From Bacillus sp. NEB1478 (lineage in GTDB: Bacteria; Bacillota; Bacilli; Bacillales; Fictibacillaceae), in the NCBI RefSeq assembly GCF_031582965.1, contig NZ_CP134049.1:1426001-1490000 (forward strand): a stretch of 64,000 nt of DNA, read 5' to 3'. The position numbers and the translations under genes were made by a program. Shown here piece by piece: positions 53,730 to 62,034 of the stretch. The notes under the pieces were generated by a model. It had not been told where the DNA came from and made no database searches. It saw only the letters and a program-made list of their open reading frames with translations. Each line of letters opens with the position of its first letter. The stretch's first letter is position 1.

Positions 53730-53924
53730 TCCTTATAAATATTTTTTGTAAATTAAACAAGTCTGCCTCGCATAGATTTAAATGAGGTGAGCCGTTTGGG
53801 AAATCATAAACCGATAACGTTCAGGCTAGTGCCTCACTCCACCACAGCTACCGAGAAGGATCAAGCGTTAACTGTGAAAAGGGAAATCATAACGTTCCTT
53901 CTTCGAAAAGTGATGGATGAAGAA
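53730..53924 (+). other. Candidate structured RNA or control region
   Basis: No ORF is supported, yet the stretch is GC-richer than its surroundings and ends in a strong terminator (53925-53955). It contains a direct repeat, GGGAAATCATAA..AACGTTC (about 53799-53823) versus GGGAAATCATAACGTTC (about 53881-53897), and short stems such as CCTCGCAT / ATGAGG. No known ribozyme or riboswitch core was recognised. Confidence 0.35.
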
Positions 53925-53955
53925 AAACCTAGCCCGTAACGGCTAGGTTTTAATT
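53925..53955. terminator. Bidirectional terminator
   Basis: AAAACCTAGCC pairs with GGCTAGGTTTT, followed by AATTTTTT on the plus strand and a T run on the minus strand. It can end both the minus-strand gene at 53972 and a plus-strand transcript. Confidence 0.8.
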
Positions 53956-53971
53956 TTTTGAATACAATTAA

Positions 53972-54376
53972 TTAATTGTTTTTTCCGAATCCAGACCAGT
54001 CGTACGTATTTTCTTTTTGTTTTCTATTTTTCTCCTGATGATAGCTTTCAACATTCTTTTCCTTCGCAAAGCTCATGATATATCCGCAATCCTCGCATAT
54101 ATATTTAAAAATGTCACTGCAATCATCAAATCGACTACCATATTTTGATTCATCTTCTGAAATAAGTCGGAATCCTACTTCTCCACTTGAATCTATTTCA
54201 TTATAGATGGTTGTTCTGACATCAACGTCAAAATCACAATCACAGTCATAAGACCTTTTGGTGACATCCACATCATTACTTGCGCTGGGATAAATACTAA
54301 CATCAACATCAATTTCATAATAACCTTTACGAAAGTGCGTTCCTTTACAAACAATACACTTGAAGTCGCTGCTCAT
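53972..54376 (-). CDS. Cys-rich protein with Asp-Val repeats
   Basis: 134 residues from ATG 54376 behind AAGGAGTGAG. A zinc-ribbon-like start (FKCIVCKGTHF) is followed by alternating Asp/Val stretches (EIDVDVSIYP, NDVDVTK, CDCDFDVDVRTT) that look like beta strands with an acidic face, then a second CxxC (YICEDCGY). The pattern suggests one zinc site formed by the two CxxC pairs around a beta-sandwich. No family is recognised. Confidence 0.55.
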   Translation of the reverse strand: MSSDFKCIVCKGTHFRKGYYEIDVDVSIYPSASNDVDVTKRSYDCDCDFDVDVRTTIYNEIDSSGEVGFRLISEDESKYGSRFDDCSDIFKYICEDCGYIMSFAKEKNVESYHQEKNRKQKENTYDWSGFGKNN

Positions 54377-54602
54377 AGATGCTCACTCCTTTTTTGATGG
54401 TTATAATTCATCCTATTTTCCTAGTATGAGTGATATGACAGGCATTGCTACTATCTCAATTCATGAGCTAGGAAACACTTCGAAAACCAATTGGGAAATG
54501 TTGCTTTTAGAGGGTTATTTCACAAGTTGATAACGACGTTGGTTTCTGTTTACAATAAGTAATATTTAATATAAACACGAAATAAAAAGGAGTGTAATTC
54601 AT

Positions 54603-56279
54603 ATGTACTATTGCGCTATTTATCCTCGTGTATCGACGGGTTTGCAAGTAACGGATGGCACGAGTTTGGATGGGCAAACACAAATCTGTATAGAGAAAGC
54701 TCGTACTCTGGGATATAGGGAAGATCAAATTAAAGTATATAGAGAGGAAGGGTTTTCAGGAGAAGATATCGATATCCGTCCTGCCATGTCAAAAATGAGG
54801 GATGATTTAGCTTCAGGCGTTATCAGACACGTCATCGTTCAGCATCCTGACCGTCTGAGCCGTGACATGACGGATAAACTTATCATCTGCCGTGAGCTTG
54901 AAAAGAACGATGTAGAGCTTGTATTTACTGATACGGAATTTTCGAAAACCCCTGAAGGGGTGCTTTTTTTTAACATCATCAGCTCGATTGCAGCGTATGA
55001 ACTTGCTCTCATCAAAAAGAGAACGGTGCGCGGAAGGCTGCGTGCCGTCGATAAAGATAAAAAAATCATGCCAATGAGAAGTGCTCCATACGGGTATGAT
55101 TTTGTCGATGGAAAATTGGTCATCAACCAAGAAGAAGCAGATTTTGTACGTATGGTGTATCACTGGTATATCGAAGAACGAATGACAATGCGCGAAATCG
55201 GTGAAAAGCTTTATGAGTTAGGGGCGATGCCGAAGCGGAAAGAAAGCCGCAACTGGAACGCATCGAGCATCAGACGTATGCTTACGAGCGAGATATACAT
55301 CGGTAAATATTATTACAACCGCAGTAAATCGAAGAAGATTAAAGGGGAAGTGACCGCGAGCGGGCGTCCTAAAAAGACGCGTGAAATGAGAGATGAGGAA
55401 GACTGGCTTCTTGTTGAAGTGCCAGCAATCGTCGATGATATTACGTTTGAACTTGCACAGACTCAAAAGGTAAAAAACACGATAAAGTCAGGAAATTTAA
55501 AGAACGAATACCTTCTAAAAGGGATCATCCGCTGTTCTTGTGGGCGTATTTGGCATTCCACGAATTACAGCGGAAGAAAAGATCCTGAGACAGGAGAAAA
55601 GAAAAAGTACGCGGCTTACCGCTGTCCGAACAAAGCACCGAAAAACTATGGCCCTGAAGTAAAGAAATGCACCATGCCGTCTATTCGTGCTGAACTGTTT
55701 GATAATTATATCTGGAACCTTATCATAGAGACATTATCCAACCCTCAAGATTATCAAGAAGTATTGGATGAACTCTCAACGGATACCCATTCAGATTTTA
55801 AAAATGACATCATAAATAAGAAAAAACATATAAAACAAAAAGAAAAGCAAAAAGAAAAACTCAAAAATTTATATTTGGATGATTTAATCTCTCAAGAAGA
55901 ACTTAAAAAAGATATGGAAAAAATAAATAACGAAATATTGATCGTGAACAATGAGATAAAGAAATTTGAAAAGCTACTCTCGATCCAGGAGAAGACAGCT
56001 CTTACAGAAGAAAGAAAAAAAATGATGCTTACCGCTGCGAAGGACTTATTGAAAAATGATGGACTTGATTTCAAGGAGAAGAAATTCATTCTTCAAAAAT
56101 TAATCGATGAGATTGCGATCTGCTACAACGAAGAGAACAATGAATTGAACGTCAAAATCGTTGGGGCACTAGGAGATTTTTTGAATGACGATGAAGCCAA
56201 TTCGTTATTTGATGAACATGAAGTTGAGTACACAACCTCAAAAAATTCGAAAACACCGGTGAAGATACAGAGGATTTAA
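54603..56279 (+). CDS. spoIVCA: SpoIVCA-like large serine recombinase (element excisionase)
   Basis: 558 residues from ATG 54603 (AAAAGGAG ahead). Catalytic domain: [11 protein letters not shown] with nucleophile Ser11, [11 protein letters not shown], and HPDRLSRDM. The recombinase domain follows, with [11 protein letters not shown] near 158, a zinc ribbon (CSCGRIW / YRCPNKAP, about 310-345) and a long coiled coil (about 400-470) as in SpoIVCA. The gene runs toward sigK's 3' half and its last 12 codons extend past the crossover site, so excision would change its C-terminus. It is predicted to be made in the mother cell and to excise the 25.3-kb element. Confidence 0.9.
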   Translation: MYYCAIYPRVSTGLQVTDGTSLDGQTQICIEKARTLGYREDQIKVYREEGFSGEDIDIRPAMSKMRDDLASGVIRHVIVQHPDRLSRDMTDKLIICRELEKNDVELVFTDTEFSKTPEGVLFFNIISSIAAYELALIKKRTVRGRLRAVDKDKKIMPMRSAPYGYDFVDGKLVINQEEADFVRMVYHWYIEERMTMREIGEKLYELGAMPKRKESRNWNASSIRRMLTSEIYIGKYYYNRSKSKKIKGEVTASGRPKKTREMRDEEDWLLVEVPAIVDDITFELAQTQKVKNTIKSGNLKNEYLLKGIIRCSCGRIWHSTNYSGRKDPETGEKKKYAAYRCPNKAPKNYGPEVKKCTMPSIRAELFDNYIWNLIIETLSNPQDYQEVLDELSTDTHSDFKNDIINKKKHIKQKEKQKEKLKNLYLDDLISQEELKKDMEKINNEILIVNNEIKKFEKLLSIQEKTALTEERKKMMLTAAKDLLKNDGLDFKEKKFILQKLIDEIAICYNEENNELNVKIVGALGDFLNDDEANSLFDEHEVEYTTSKNSKTPVKIQRI

Positions 56280-56752
56280 TTTCAATCGGAACAATCGGTT
56301 TGATAAAAGCGATCGAGAGCTATTCCAGGGGGAAGGGGACGAAGCTTGCGACGTATGCTGCTCGTTGTATAGAAAATGAAATTCTCATGCACCTACGAGC
56401 TCTCAAAAAAACAAAAAAAGATGTATCCCTACACGATCCGATCGGTACGGATAAGGAAGGAAATGAAATCACGCTGATTGATGTTCTTAAAGCCGATACA
56501 GAAGATGTCGTTGATGCCATTCAGTTAAAAATGCAAAAGAAGAAAATTTATGATTACATTCATGTGCTCGATGATCGAGAAAAAGAAGTTATTGTGGGGC
56601 GTTTTGGGCTTGATCTGCAAAAAGAAAAAACACAACGAGAGATCGCTAAGCAGCTAGGCATTTCTAGGAGCTATGTCTCCAGGATTGAAAAGAGGGCATT
56701 GATGAAGCTTTTCCATGAATTCTATAGAAGCCGACAGCAAGGTGAACGTTAA
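56244..56752 (+). CDS. sigK: SigK C-terminal fragment (3' half of split sigma factor)
   Basis: Starting at the crossover the frame reads [20 protein letters not shown], then [20 protein letters not shown] (region 2.3-2.4), [20 protein letters not shown], and region 4 with [20 protein letters not shown] and the [23 protein letters not shown]. It has no start codon of its own. The N-terminal part lies at 30741-30939. The joined gene is 708 bases (235 residues plus stop), the normal SigK size. SigK directs late mother-cell genes for coat and cortex assembly. Confidence 0.95.
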
Positions 56753-57059
56753 TTACTAAGCAAAGTTACAAAAATATGATAAATGGTCTGTGTCGAATTT
56801 TACGTCTTGGTGTCGACTTGTGGTTATTTGTAAAATAACGTGGGAATATTTCGATTTACCGTGGAAATAATGAAATTTCGAATAATGTTAATGACAATTA
56901 AAGCCTTTTTATGGGTGATTAATGAAATTCATGCGCTTGAGGTCTCCATTTATTAAAATTTAACTTAAAAATGAGTCCACTATTCACAAAAATGACTCAA
57001 AAGTGGAGGGATTCACTTTTGAGTCAGCTTAAAGTTCTTTCCATCTAAGTTGATAAACA
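56753..57059. other. Intergenic between sigK and hpt
   Basis: AT-rich and without a gene. A clear hairpin (56993-57026) sits at its right end. The junction between element-linked and core DNA is unremarkable. Confidence 0.45.
56993..57026. terminator. Bidirectional terminator-like hairpin
   Basis: TGACTCAAAAGTG (56993-57005) pairs with CACTTTTGAGTCA (57014-57026). It lies between convergent sigK and hpt-like genes, 34 bases beyond the latter's stop. Confidence 0.65.
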
Positions 57060-57587
57060 TTATACTTCCTTTACAGTTGCTATGTACGGTAAGTTTCGGT
57101 ACTTTTCTGCATAATCAATGCCATATCCGACAATGAATTTATCTGGAATTATAAATCCTGCATAATCGGCTTTTAAATCAACTTTTCTCCGCTCTGGTTT
57201 ATCAAGCAACGTACAAATCTTCATGGACTTTGGTTTATGAAGCAGCAAATGTTCTTTTAAAAAACTTAGTGTTAAACCTGAATCGATGATATCTTCTACA
57301 ATAACGACGTTTTCATCAGTAATATTTACATCAATATCTTTTAGTAAACGGACTTTTCCAGTGGTCTCTGTTTGATTGCCATAACTTGATGCCACTACAA
57401 AATCAATTGTAACTTTTCCGTTTAGTTCTCGGATTAAGTCTGACGCAAACACAAATGCACCTTTTAGAACAACAATTAATACGATGGGTTCATCATGGAA
57501 ATCTTGTTTTATTTGCAATCCAATTTCTTTCACTTTTTGCTTCAATTGTTCTTCATTTATTAAAATGCTATCTATTCCGTAGCCCAT
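57060..57587 (-). CDS. hpt: Hypoxanthine phosphoribosyltransferase (paralogue)
   Basis: 175 residues from ATG 57587 with AAGGTGAG ahead. It salvages hypoxanthine (and guanine) with PRPP to give IMP/GMP. Landmarks are the VLKGAFVFASDL loop near 43, the PRPP signature VVIVEDIIDSGLTL (about 94-107) and the base-site DKPERRKVDLKADY then FIVGYGIDYAE. In bacilli the housekeeping hpt lies between tilS and ftsH; this copy is isolated near sigK, so it is probably a second one. Cytoplasmic. Confidence 0.85.
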   Translation of the reverse strand: MGYGIDSILINEEQLKQKVKEIGLQIKQDFHDEPIVLIVVLKGAFVFASDLIRELNGKVTIDFVVASSYGNQTETTGKVRLLKDIDVNITDENVVIVEDIIDSGLTLSFLKEHLLLHKPKSMKICTLLDKPERRKVDLKADYAGFIIPDKFIVGYGIDYAEKYRNLPYIATVKEV

Positions 57588-57777
57588 AATCTCACCTTTT
57601 CATCTCTTATTTTTCACAACTGTTGTTAATTTATTAAATGAAATCTTTATGTTATAAGCATATATAAAAAAAGATCGAAAAGAAATGCTTGAACATTAAT
57701 ATGAACAAGGCTGGTAACATTTACAGCCTTTTTATTTTTGTTTATGGGCAAACTAAAGAAAAAAGGAGTTTTTTAAT
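57588..57777. other. Divergent promoter region between hpt and SASP gene
   Basis: AT-rich. A hairpin-like AGGCTG / CAGCC (about 57707-57732) is followed by TTTTTATTTTTG. The AAAAAGGAG at 57762-57770 is the SASP ribosome site. No forespore (SigG) promoter could be assigned with confidence. Confidence 0.35.
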
Positions 57778-58059
57778 ATGGCAAGAAGAAAACGACAGCC
57801 AATGGTTCCAGAAGCTAGAGCAGGACTTGATAAATTAAAAGCAAGAGTAATGAAAGAAGCAGGATATAACGTATCAGAGCAAGCACCCGATGATGTGAAA
57901 TACGAAGTGGCAAAAGATATGGGAGTCCAATTGCAAAAAGGGTACAATGGTCAGATTACTTCCAAAGATGCAGGCAAAGTAGGCGGACAAATTGGGGGAA
58001 GAATGGTTAAAGAACTTATTCAACAAGCGAAAGCGAATCTTGGAAAGCAAGTTCGATAA
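57778..58059 (+). CDS. Alpha/beta-type small acid-soluble spore protein, long form
   Basis: 93 residues. Alpha/beta SASPs coat forespore DNA, shift it to an A-like form and protect it from UV and heat; the GPR protease degrades them on germination. The family's GGQIGGRMVKELIQQAKANL end is clear. The protein is longer than the usual 60-75 residues because two similar LKxxV...GxxV units occur: LDKLKARVMKEAGYNV and DDVKYEVAKDMGVQL. The second carries the GPR-type cleavage region (K-Y-E-V-A). Basic start MARRKRQP. Forespore expression is expected. Confidence 0.85.
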   Translation: MARRKRQPMVPEARAGLDKLKARVMKEAGYNVSEQAPDDVKYEVAKDMGVQLQKGYNGQITSKDAGKVGGQIGGRMVKELIQQAKANLGKQVR

Positions 58060-58136
58060 ATTATTCGTAATGATAGTTAAGGGTTTAAAATAAATAAACA
58101 GGGAATACAATAGGTAAAAAACAGGAGGCGTTGTTT

Positions 58137-58211
58137 ATGCAAGAAGCTGTTCTGTATGGATCGTTTGTTGTAATGTTAGCCTATTTTGTTTATGCGGCAA
58201 TCGCTGAATAA
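58137..58211 (+). CDS. 24-residue membrane peptide
   Basis: ATG 58137 follows AGGAGGCG ideally. The product MQEAVLYGSFVVMLAYFVYA ends AIAE. It is one hydrophobic helix with acidic ends, as in many small sporulation membrane proteins. It is followed by a terminator, so it is likely a real short transcript, perhaps cotranscribed with the SASP gene 77 bases before it. Confidence 0.55.
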   Translation: MQEAVLYGSFVVMLAYFVYAAIAE

Positions 58212-58237
58212 TTGCTGAATAATTACTATTAAATGAG

Positions 58238-58267
58238 CCTTCCTATTAGTGGAAGGTTTTTATTTTT
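58238..58267 (+). terminator. Rho-independent terminator
   Basis: CCTTCC (58238-58243) pairs with GGAAGG (58251-58256), then TTTTTATTTTT. Confidence 0.75.
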
Positions 58268-58368
58268 GTAAAAAAAAAGAAAAAAATAAACTTCATAGTC
58301 GATTTTTATTAGAATATTTTTTATAATATGAATTAAGAGTAAATAAGTACATATAAGGGGGAAGAATT

Positions 58369-60150
58369 ATGCTATTGCAAGATTTAAGGCAAAAATGGGA
58401 ATTGGATTCGGTTTTTCCTGGCGGCAGTGGGTCAAAAGAGTTATTAGCTGAAATAAGTTGGATTGAAGATGAAGTGAAGGTATTATTTCAAAAAGCGGAA
58501 GCGTTCACATTTACGAAGGAAAATTTCTTGAATCTTATTGAAGAACTTCAAAATTTCTCTGAACGACTTTCAACAGCAGGATCATTTACAGGATGCTTAA
58601 TTGCTCAAGATGTGAAAGACAAAAAGGCGATGGCGCTTCGTGGGAGACTAGAATCTGTTTATGCAGGATTCTCCAATGTTGGATCTTTAGTAGATCAAAA
58701 GCTGATGGAAATCTCAGAAGATACATGGAAAGAACTTGTAAGTCTGCCAGAGTATAAAGACATCGCGTTTTCTCTTAATGAAAGAAGAATGCAAGCAAAA
58801 GAAAAACTTGGTATCTCTGAGGAATCGTTGATTAATGATTTAGCAGTGGATGGTTATCACGCATGGTCAACACTATATGACCTTGTCGTAGGAAGAATTA
58901 ACATAAAAGTGACGATTGACGGTAAAGAAGAAGAACTTTCTGTTGGTCAAGCTGAAAACAAATTCTCCAGTCCTGACCGTAAAGTACGTAAAGATACGTT
59001 TGAAAAGTTCGTTGAAGCATGGAACAAAGAAGGAGATTTCTGTGCAGCTTCCATCAACCATATTGCAGGATTCAGAAATGAAATCTATAATCATAGAGGT
59101 TGGAAAGAAACGTTAAAAGAACCGCTTGAAATAAACAGAATGAAAGAAGAAACACTCACTGCGATGTGGGATGCGATTTCTTCACAAAAGGAAATCTTCG
59201 TGAAGTATCTAGAGCGTAAAGCGAAACTTTTAGGATTAGAAAAATTAAGCTGGTACGATGTTGATGCACCCCTGAGTTCTGCAAATAGCAAGATGAGCTA
59301 CGATGAAGCGGCTCAATTTATCGTGGAACAGTTTAAAACATTATCACCAAAGATGGCTGCTTTCTCAGAAAAAGCTTTTGTAGATGGATGGATTGAAGCA
59401 GAAGACCGATCTGGAAAAAGACCTGGAGGATTCTGCACAGGATTCCCTACAAAAAAAGAAACACGTATTTTCATGACGTTCTCAGGTACTCCAAGCAACG
59501 TTTCAACGTTAGCGCATGAACTCGGGCATGCTTTTCACTCTGATGTTTTAAAAGAGCTTCCGTACTATGCGACGAATTATGCGATGAACGTTGCTGAAAC
59601 GGCTTCTACATTTGCTGAGATGATCGTGGCGGATGCAGCTGTAACAAATGCAAAATCAAAAGAAGAAAAGATCGCCTTACTCGAAGATAAAGCACAACGA
59701 TCTGTTGCTTTCTTTATGAACATTCATGCAAGATTCTTATTCGAAACAAGAATGTACGAAGAAAGAAAAAATGGACAGTTATCAGAAGAGCGTCTTTGTG
59801 AATTGATGGAAGAAGCTCAAAAAGAAGCGTTTAACGGCGCACTAGATGAGTATCATCCGTATTTCTGGGCATCTAAGCTGCATTTCTATATTACAGATGT
59901 TCCGTTCTACAACTTCCCTTATACATTCGGTTACTTGTTCAGCGCAGGTATTTATGCAAAAGCAAAAGAAGAAGGTCCTTCTTTTGAAGAAAAGTACATT
60001 GCTTTATTGCAAGACACTGGAAAGATGGAAGTCGAGGAATTAGCTCAAAAGCATTTAGGAATTGATATTACGAAACAAGATTTCTGGTTAAAAGGAATCC
60101 AATTAGCTGCGCAAGATGTAGAAGAATTTTTAGAGCTTACAGAAGCATAA
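58369..60150 (+). CDS. pepF: M3-family oligoendopeptidase (PepF-like)
   Basis: 593 residues from ATG 58369 behind AAGGGGGAAG. Oligoendopeptidases of the M3 family cut 6- to 20-residue peptides in the cytoplasm with zinc. The zinc motif is LAHELGHAFHS (about residues 381-391) with the downstream metal Glu in ETASTFAEM (about 410-418). The N-terminal half is the helical dome that closes over the channel (PepF N-domain, about 1-180). The C-terminal PFYNFPYTFGYLFSAG is typical of PepF/PepB. Monocistronic with a strong terminator. Confidence 0.93.
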   Translation: MLLQDLRQKWELDSVFPGGSGSKELLAEISWIEDEVKVLFQKAEAFTFTKENFLNLIEELQNFSERLSTAGSFTGCLIAQDVKDKKAMALRGRLESVYAGFSNVGSLVDQKLMEISEDTWKELVSLPEYKDIAFSLNERRMQAKEKLGISEESLINDLAVDGYHAWSTLYDLVVGRINIKVTIDGKEEELSVGQAENKFSSPDRKVRKDTFEKFVEAWNKEGDFCAASINHIAGFRNEIYNHRGWKETLKEPLEINRMKEETLTAMWDAISSQKEIFVKYLERKAKLLGLEKLSWYDVDAPLSSANSKMSYDEAAQFIVEQFKTLSPKMAAFSEKAFVDGWIEAEDRSGKRPGGFCTGFPTKKETRIFMTFSGTPSNVSTLAHELGHAFHSDVLKELPYYATNYAMNVAETASTFAEMIVADAAVTNAKSKEEKIALLEDKAQRSVAFFMNIHARFLFETRMYEERKNGQLSEERLCELMEEAQKEAFNGALDEYHPYFWASKLHFYITDVPFYNFPYTFGYLFSAGIYAKAKEEGPSFEEKYIALLQDTGKMEVEELAQKHLGIDITKQDFWLKGIQLAAQDVEEFLELTEA

Positions 60151-60160
60151 AAAAACAAGG

Positions 60161-60197
60161 AAACCGCTGAATGGAAATTTCAGCGGTTTTTATTTTT
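60161..60197 (+). terminator. Rho-independent terminator after pepF
   Basis: AAACCGCTGAA (60161-60171) pairs with TTCAGCGGTTT (60179-60189), followed by a T-rich run. Confidence 0.85.
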
Positions 60198-60254
60198 GAG
60201 AATAAAGCATGGTAAAGGCATAAACATTTTGGAATATCGACTTTAATAAGAGAA

Positions 60255-60290
60255 ACACCCTGTTCTAAATATCGGAACAGGGTGTCTTTT
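60255..60290 (-). terminator. Terminator at the 3' end of pssA
   Basis: ACACCCTGTTC (60255-60265) pairs with GAACAGGGTGT (60275-60285), just downstream of the minus-strand pssA stop. T-rich on both sides, so it may work both ways. Confidence 0.75.
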
Positions 60291-60834
60291 ATTGCTTTTT
60301 AACTGAGATTGTACTAATCATCAAGAAAGATAATCCAATGGTTAAAAACATGAAGAAATATGCAGGAAGGAAGCTGATCGTCAAGTACGCAGCGGCCATT
60401 AAACATCCTGCAACAGTAATCGGGACACCTACAAACGATCCTGTAAATACGGTAATGTTAAATCGTGCAAGCCGAATCGCTCCACATACAATAAAGATAA
60501 TCGTAAAGATCATGCCAGGAACACCAAATTGATGCAAGACAGCTTGATATATTAAAAATGCGGGTACGATTCCAAAAGATATTAAATCACATAAGGAATC
60601 CAATTGTTTACCAAACTCAGATTCGATATTAAGTTTTCGAGCTACCATTCCATCAAACCGATCAAATAATCCTGCTAAAAAAATTAAAATAAAGCCAATT
60701 TTTAAATCATCGTTTATCAAAAATAATAAAGCCAAAGCTCCAAGGGAAAGGTTAATCAATGTTAAGAAGTTTGCTGATTGCGCCTTCACCTTTTTAAATG
60801 TTGAATCAATGCGCTCTCTTTCGAGCATGAACAT
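60289..60834 (-). CDS. pssA: CDP-diacylglycerol-serine O-phosphatidyltransferase
   Basis: 181 residues from ATG 60834, which follows GGGGAGTGATTTT; the longer frame to 60918 is not supported. It makes phosphatidylserine from CDP-diacylglycerol and serine. The CDP-alcohol phosphotransferase motif D-G-x2-A-R-x8-G-x3-D-x3-D is present as FDGMVARKLNIESEFGKQLD then SLCD (about residues 60-83), with about six membrane helices. In B. subtilis pssA sits with psd; here it stands alone with a terminator shared with the pepF side. Confidence 0.9.
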   Translation of the reverse strand: MFMLERERIDSTFKKVKAQSANFLTLINLSLGALALLFLINDDLKIGFILIFLAGLFDRFDGMVARKLNIESEFGKQLDSLCDLISFGIVPAFLIYQAVLHQFGVPGMIFTIIFIVCGAIRLARFNITVFTGSFVGVPITVAGCLMAAAYLTISFLPAYFFMFLTIGLSFLMISTISVKKQ

Positions 60835-60941
60835 AAAATCACTCCCCAAATGGTAAACAGCGTGACGGATTAATGCATAAAGTATATACCTATTTGAACC
60901 ATTATATGCCATTCGCACACGTTTTGAAATAAAATATTGGA

Positions 60942-61286
60942 TTATGATTCCTTCGATTTGTTATTTTCTTCAAGTTGATTATATACCGTTTTTTCTGATA
61001 AAGGCACTCCCGAACGATAGGCAGCTCTCGAAATCATATGACCGCCAACCGGAGCGGTTAATAATACAAATAGAATTCCTAATATCAGCTTACCGCTAAA
61101 AACGCCCATATCTGATAATACATATAGAAAAGAACCGATCAATACACCTGATACACCAAGTGTGGAGCTTTTCGTTGCAGCATGAAGTCTGGAATAAACA
61201 TCGGGAAAACGCAGTACACCAATCGTACCCGATAAAATGATAAAGGTGCCAATGACAAGGAAGATACTAATTACGATCTTGATCAA
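60942..61286 (-). CDS. mrpG: Mrp antiporter subunit G
   Basis: 114 residues from TTG 61286, which has AGGGTG seven bases upstream and overlaps mrpF by 20 bases; the frame is open to 61349, but that would bury most of mrpF's end. Three membrane helices with the MnhG motif TIGVLRFPDVYSRLHAATKS (about 24-43). MrpG is a small essential subunit of the multisubunit Na+/H+ antiporter. Last gene of the operon. Confidence 0.9.
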   Translation of the reverse strand: MIKIVISIFLVIGTFIILSGTIGVLRFPDVYSRLHAATKSSTLGVSGVLIGSFLYVLSDMGVFSGKLILGILFVLLTAPVGGHMISRAAYRSGVPLSEKTVYNQLEENNKSKES

Positions 61287-61557
61287 TGATAACACCCTTT
61301 TCCAAAAATTTTGCAACGGCAACTGTTGCAATGAATGTAAGAATACCAATTAATAAAATAATATCGTTTAGTTGAACCGTATCTAATATGATAGCCATCA
61401 ATCCTGTAATAGCGATCAAATTAATCCCGATCGTATCAAGTGCTACTGCACGGTCAGGATTTGATGGTCCTACAACCGCTCGATATAAAAGAAGCAGGAT
61501 AGAGATCGTTGTCACGAATAGACAAATCGAGACTACGATAGAAAACCAATCTGTCAT
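61267..61557 (-). CDS. mrpF: Mrp antiporter subunit F
   Basis: 96 residues from ATG 61557, overlapping mrpE by 4 bases. Three membrane helices and the conserved GPSNPDRAVALDTIGINLIA (about 30-49) mark MnhF. MrpF is needed for stable complex formation. It is transcribed between mrpE and mrpG. Confidence 0.92.
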   Translation of the reverse strand: MTDWFSIVVSICLFVTTISILLLLYRAVVGPSNPDRAVALDTIGINLIAITGLMAIILDTVQLNDIILLIGILTFIATVAVAKFLEKGVIIDQDRN

Positions 61558-62030
61558 CGTGTTACCTCCCTTATTGCTTTTTCGAATGTGTTTTTAATTC
61601 CGACAATTGTATCATTCACATCAGGTAAATCAATTGCGTGAATATAAATAAATCGCTGGTCTCTTGAAACATCTACCGAGAGAGTTCCTGGTGTTAATGT
61701 TATGAGATTTGCGAGCAATGTAATCTCCCAATTTTTTTTAACATCGATCGGAAGGGCAATAATACCAGGCTGGAAATCAAGCTTCGGTTTATACACCCAT
61801 TTCAATACTTCCAAATTAGCCAAAATAAGTTCCTTTAAGAATAAGAAGATTAAAAATAGTATGGCTTTCACGTATTTAAAATAATAGGAGTCAGGAATAA
61901 AACGATTCAAAAGAAATAATAGAGCAGCACCAATCACAAATCCAACTAAAAAACTTGCGAATGAATAGCTCTCAGATAAAAACATCCAAATAACACCGAT
62001 CAGCAAATTTAACATAAGTTGAAAAGTCAT
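61554..62030 (-). CDS. mrpE: Mrp antiporter subunit E
   Basis: 158 residues from ATG 62030, 4 bases after the mrpD stop. Two to three N-terminal membrane helices, then the MnhE features PKLDFQPGIIALPIDVKKNW and ITLTPGTLSVDVSRDQRFIY followed by HAIDLPD. MrpE supports full antiport activity. Its stop overlaps the start of mrpF. Confidence 0.92.
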   Translation of the reverse strand: MTFQLMLNLLIGVIWMFLSESYSFASFLVGFVIGAALLFLLNRFIPDSYYFKYVKAILFLIFLFLKELILANLEVLKWVYKPKLDFQPGIIALPIDVKKNWEITLLANLITLTPGTLSVDVSRDQRFIYIHAIDLPDVNDTIVGIKNTFEKAIREVTR

Positions 62031-62034
62031 GGAA

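Larger units (their letters stand above)
30940..56243 (+). mobile_element. skin-like sigK-intervening element, about 25.3 kb
   Basis: The element splits sigK in codon 67. The left end reads GTA AAA AGG and the right end CTC AAA AAA TTC; aligned in frame they share AAAA (30936-30939 and 56240-56243). A crossover there gives GTA AAA AAA TTC, that is [12 protein letters not shown], exactly the SigK sequence. A SpoIVCA-like recombinase abuts the right end. The inside is AT-rich and carries a defence-like cargo, two further recombinases and few classical phage genes. By analogy with B. subtilis it should be excised in the mother cell during sporulation. Confidence 0.93.

Noticed and set aside
53730..53955. 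Hammerhead, pistol or other known ribozyme
   Set aside because: No conserved catalytic core sequences could be matched, so only a generic candidate RNA is proposed.
54813..55466. Minus-strand ORFs opposite the recombinase
   Set aside because: Shadow frames of the recombinase coding sequence, with no independent support.
56300..56752. Independent gene starting at 56300 in the sigK 3' half
   Set aside because: The frame is the sigK C-terminus; the apparent start is only the first in-frame alternative start codon and has no ribosome site.
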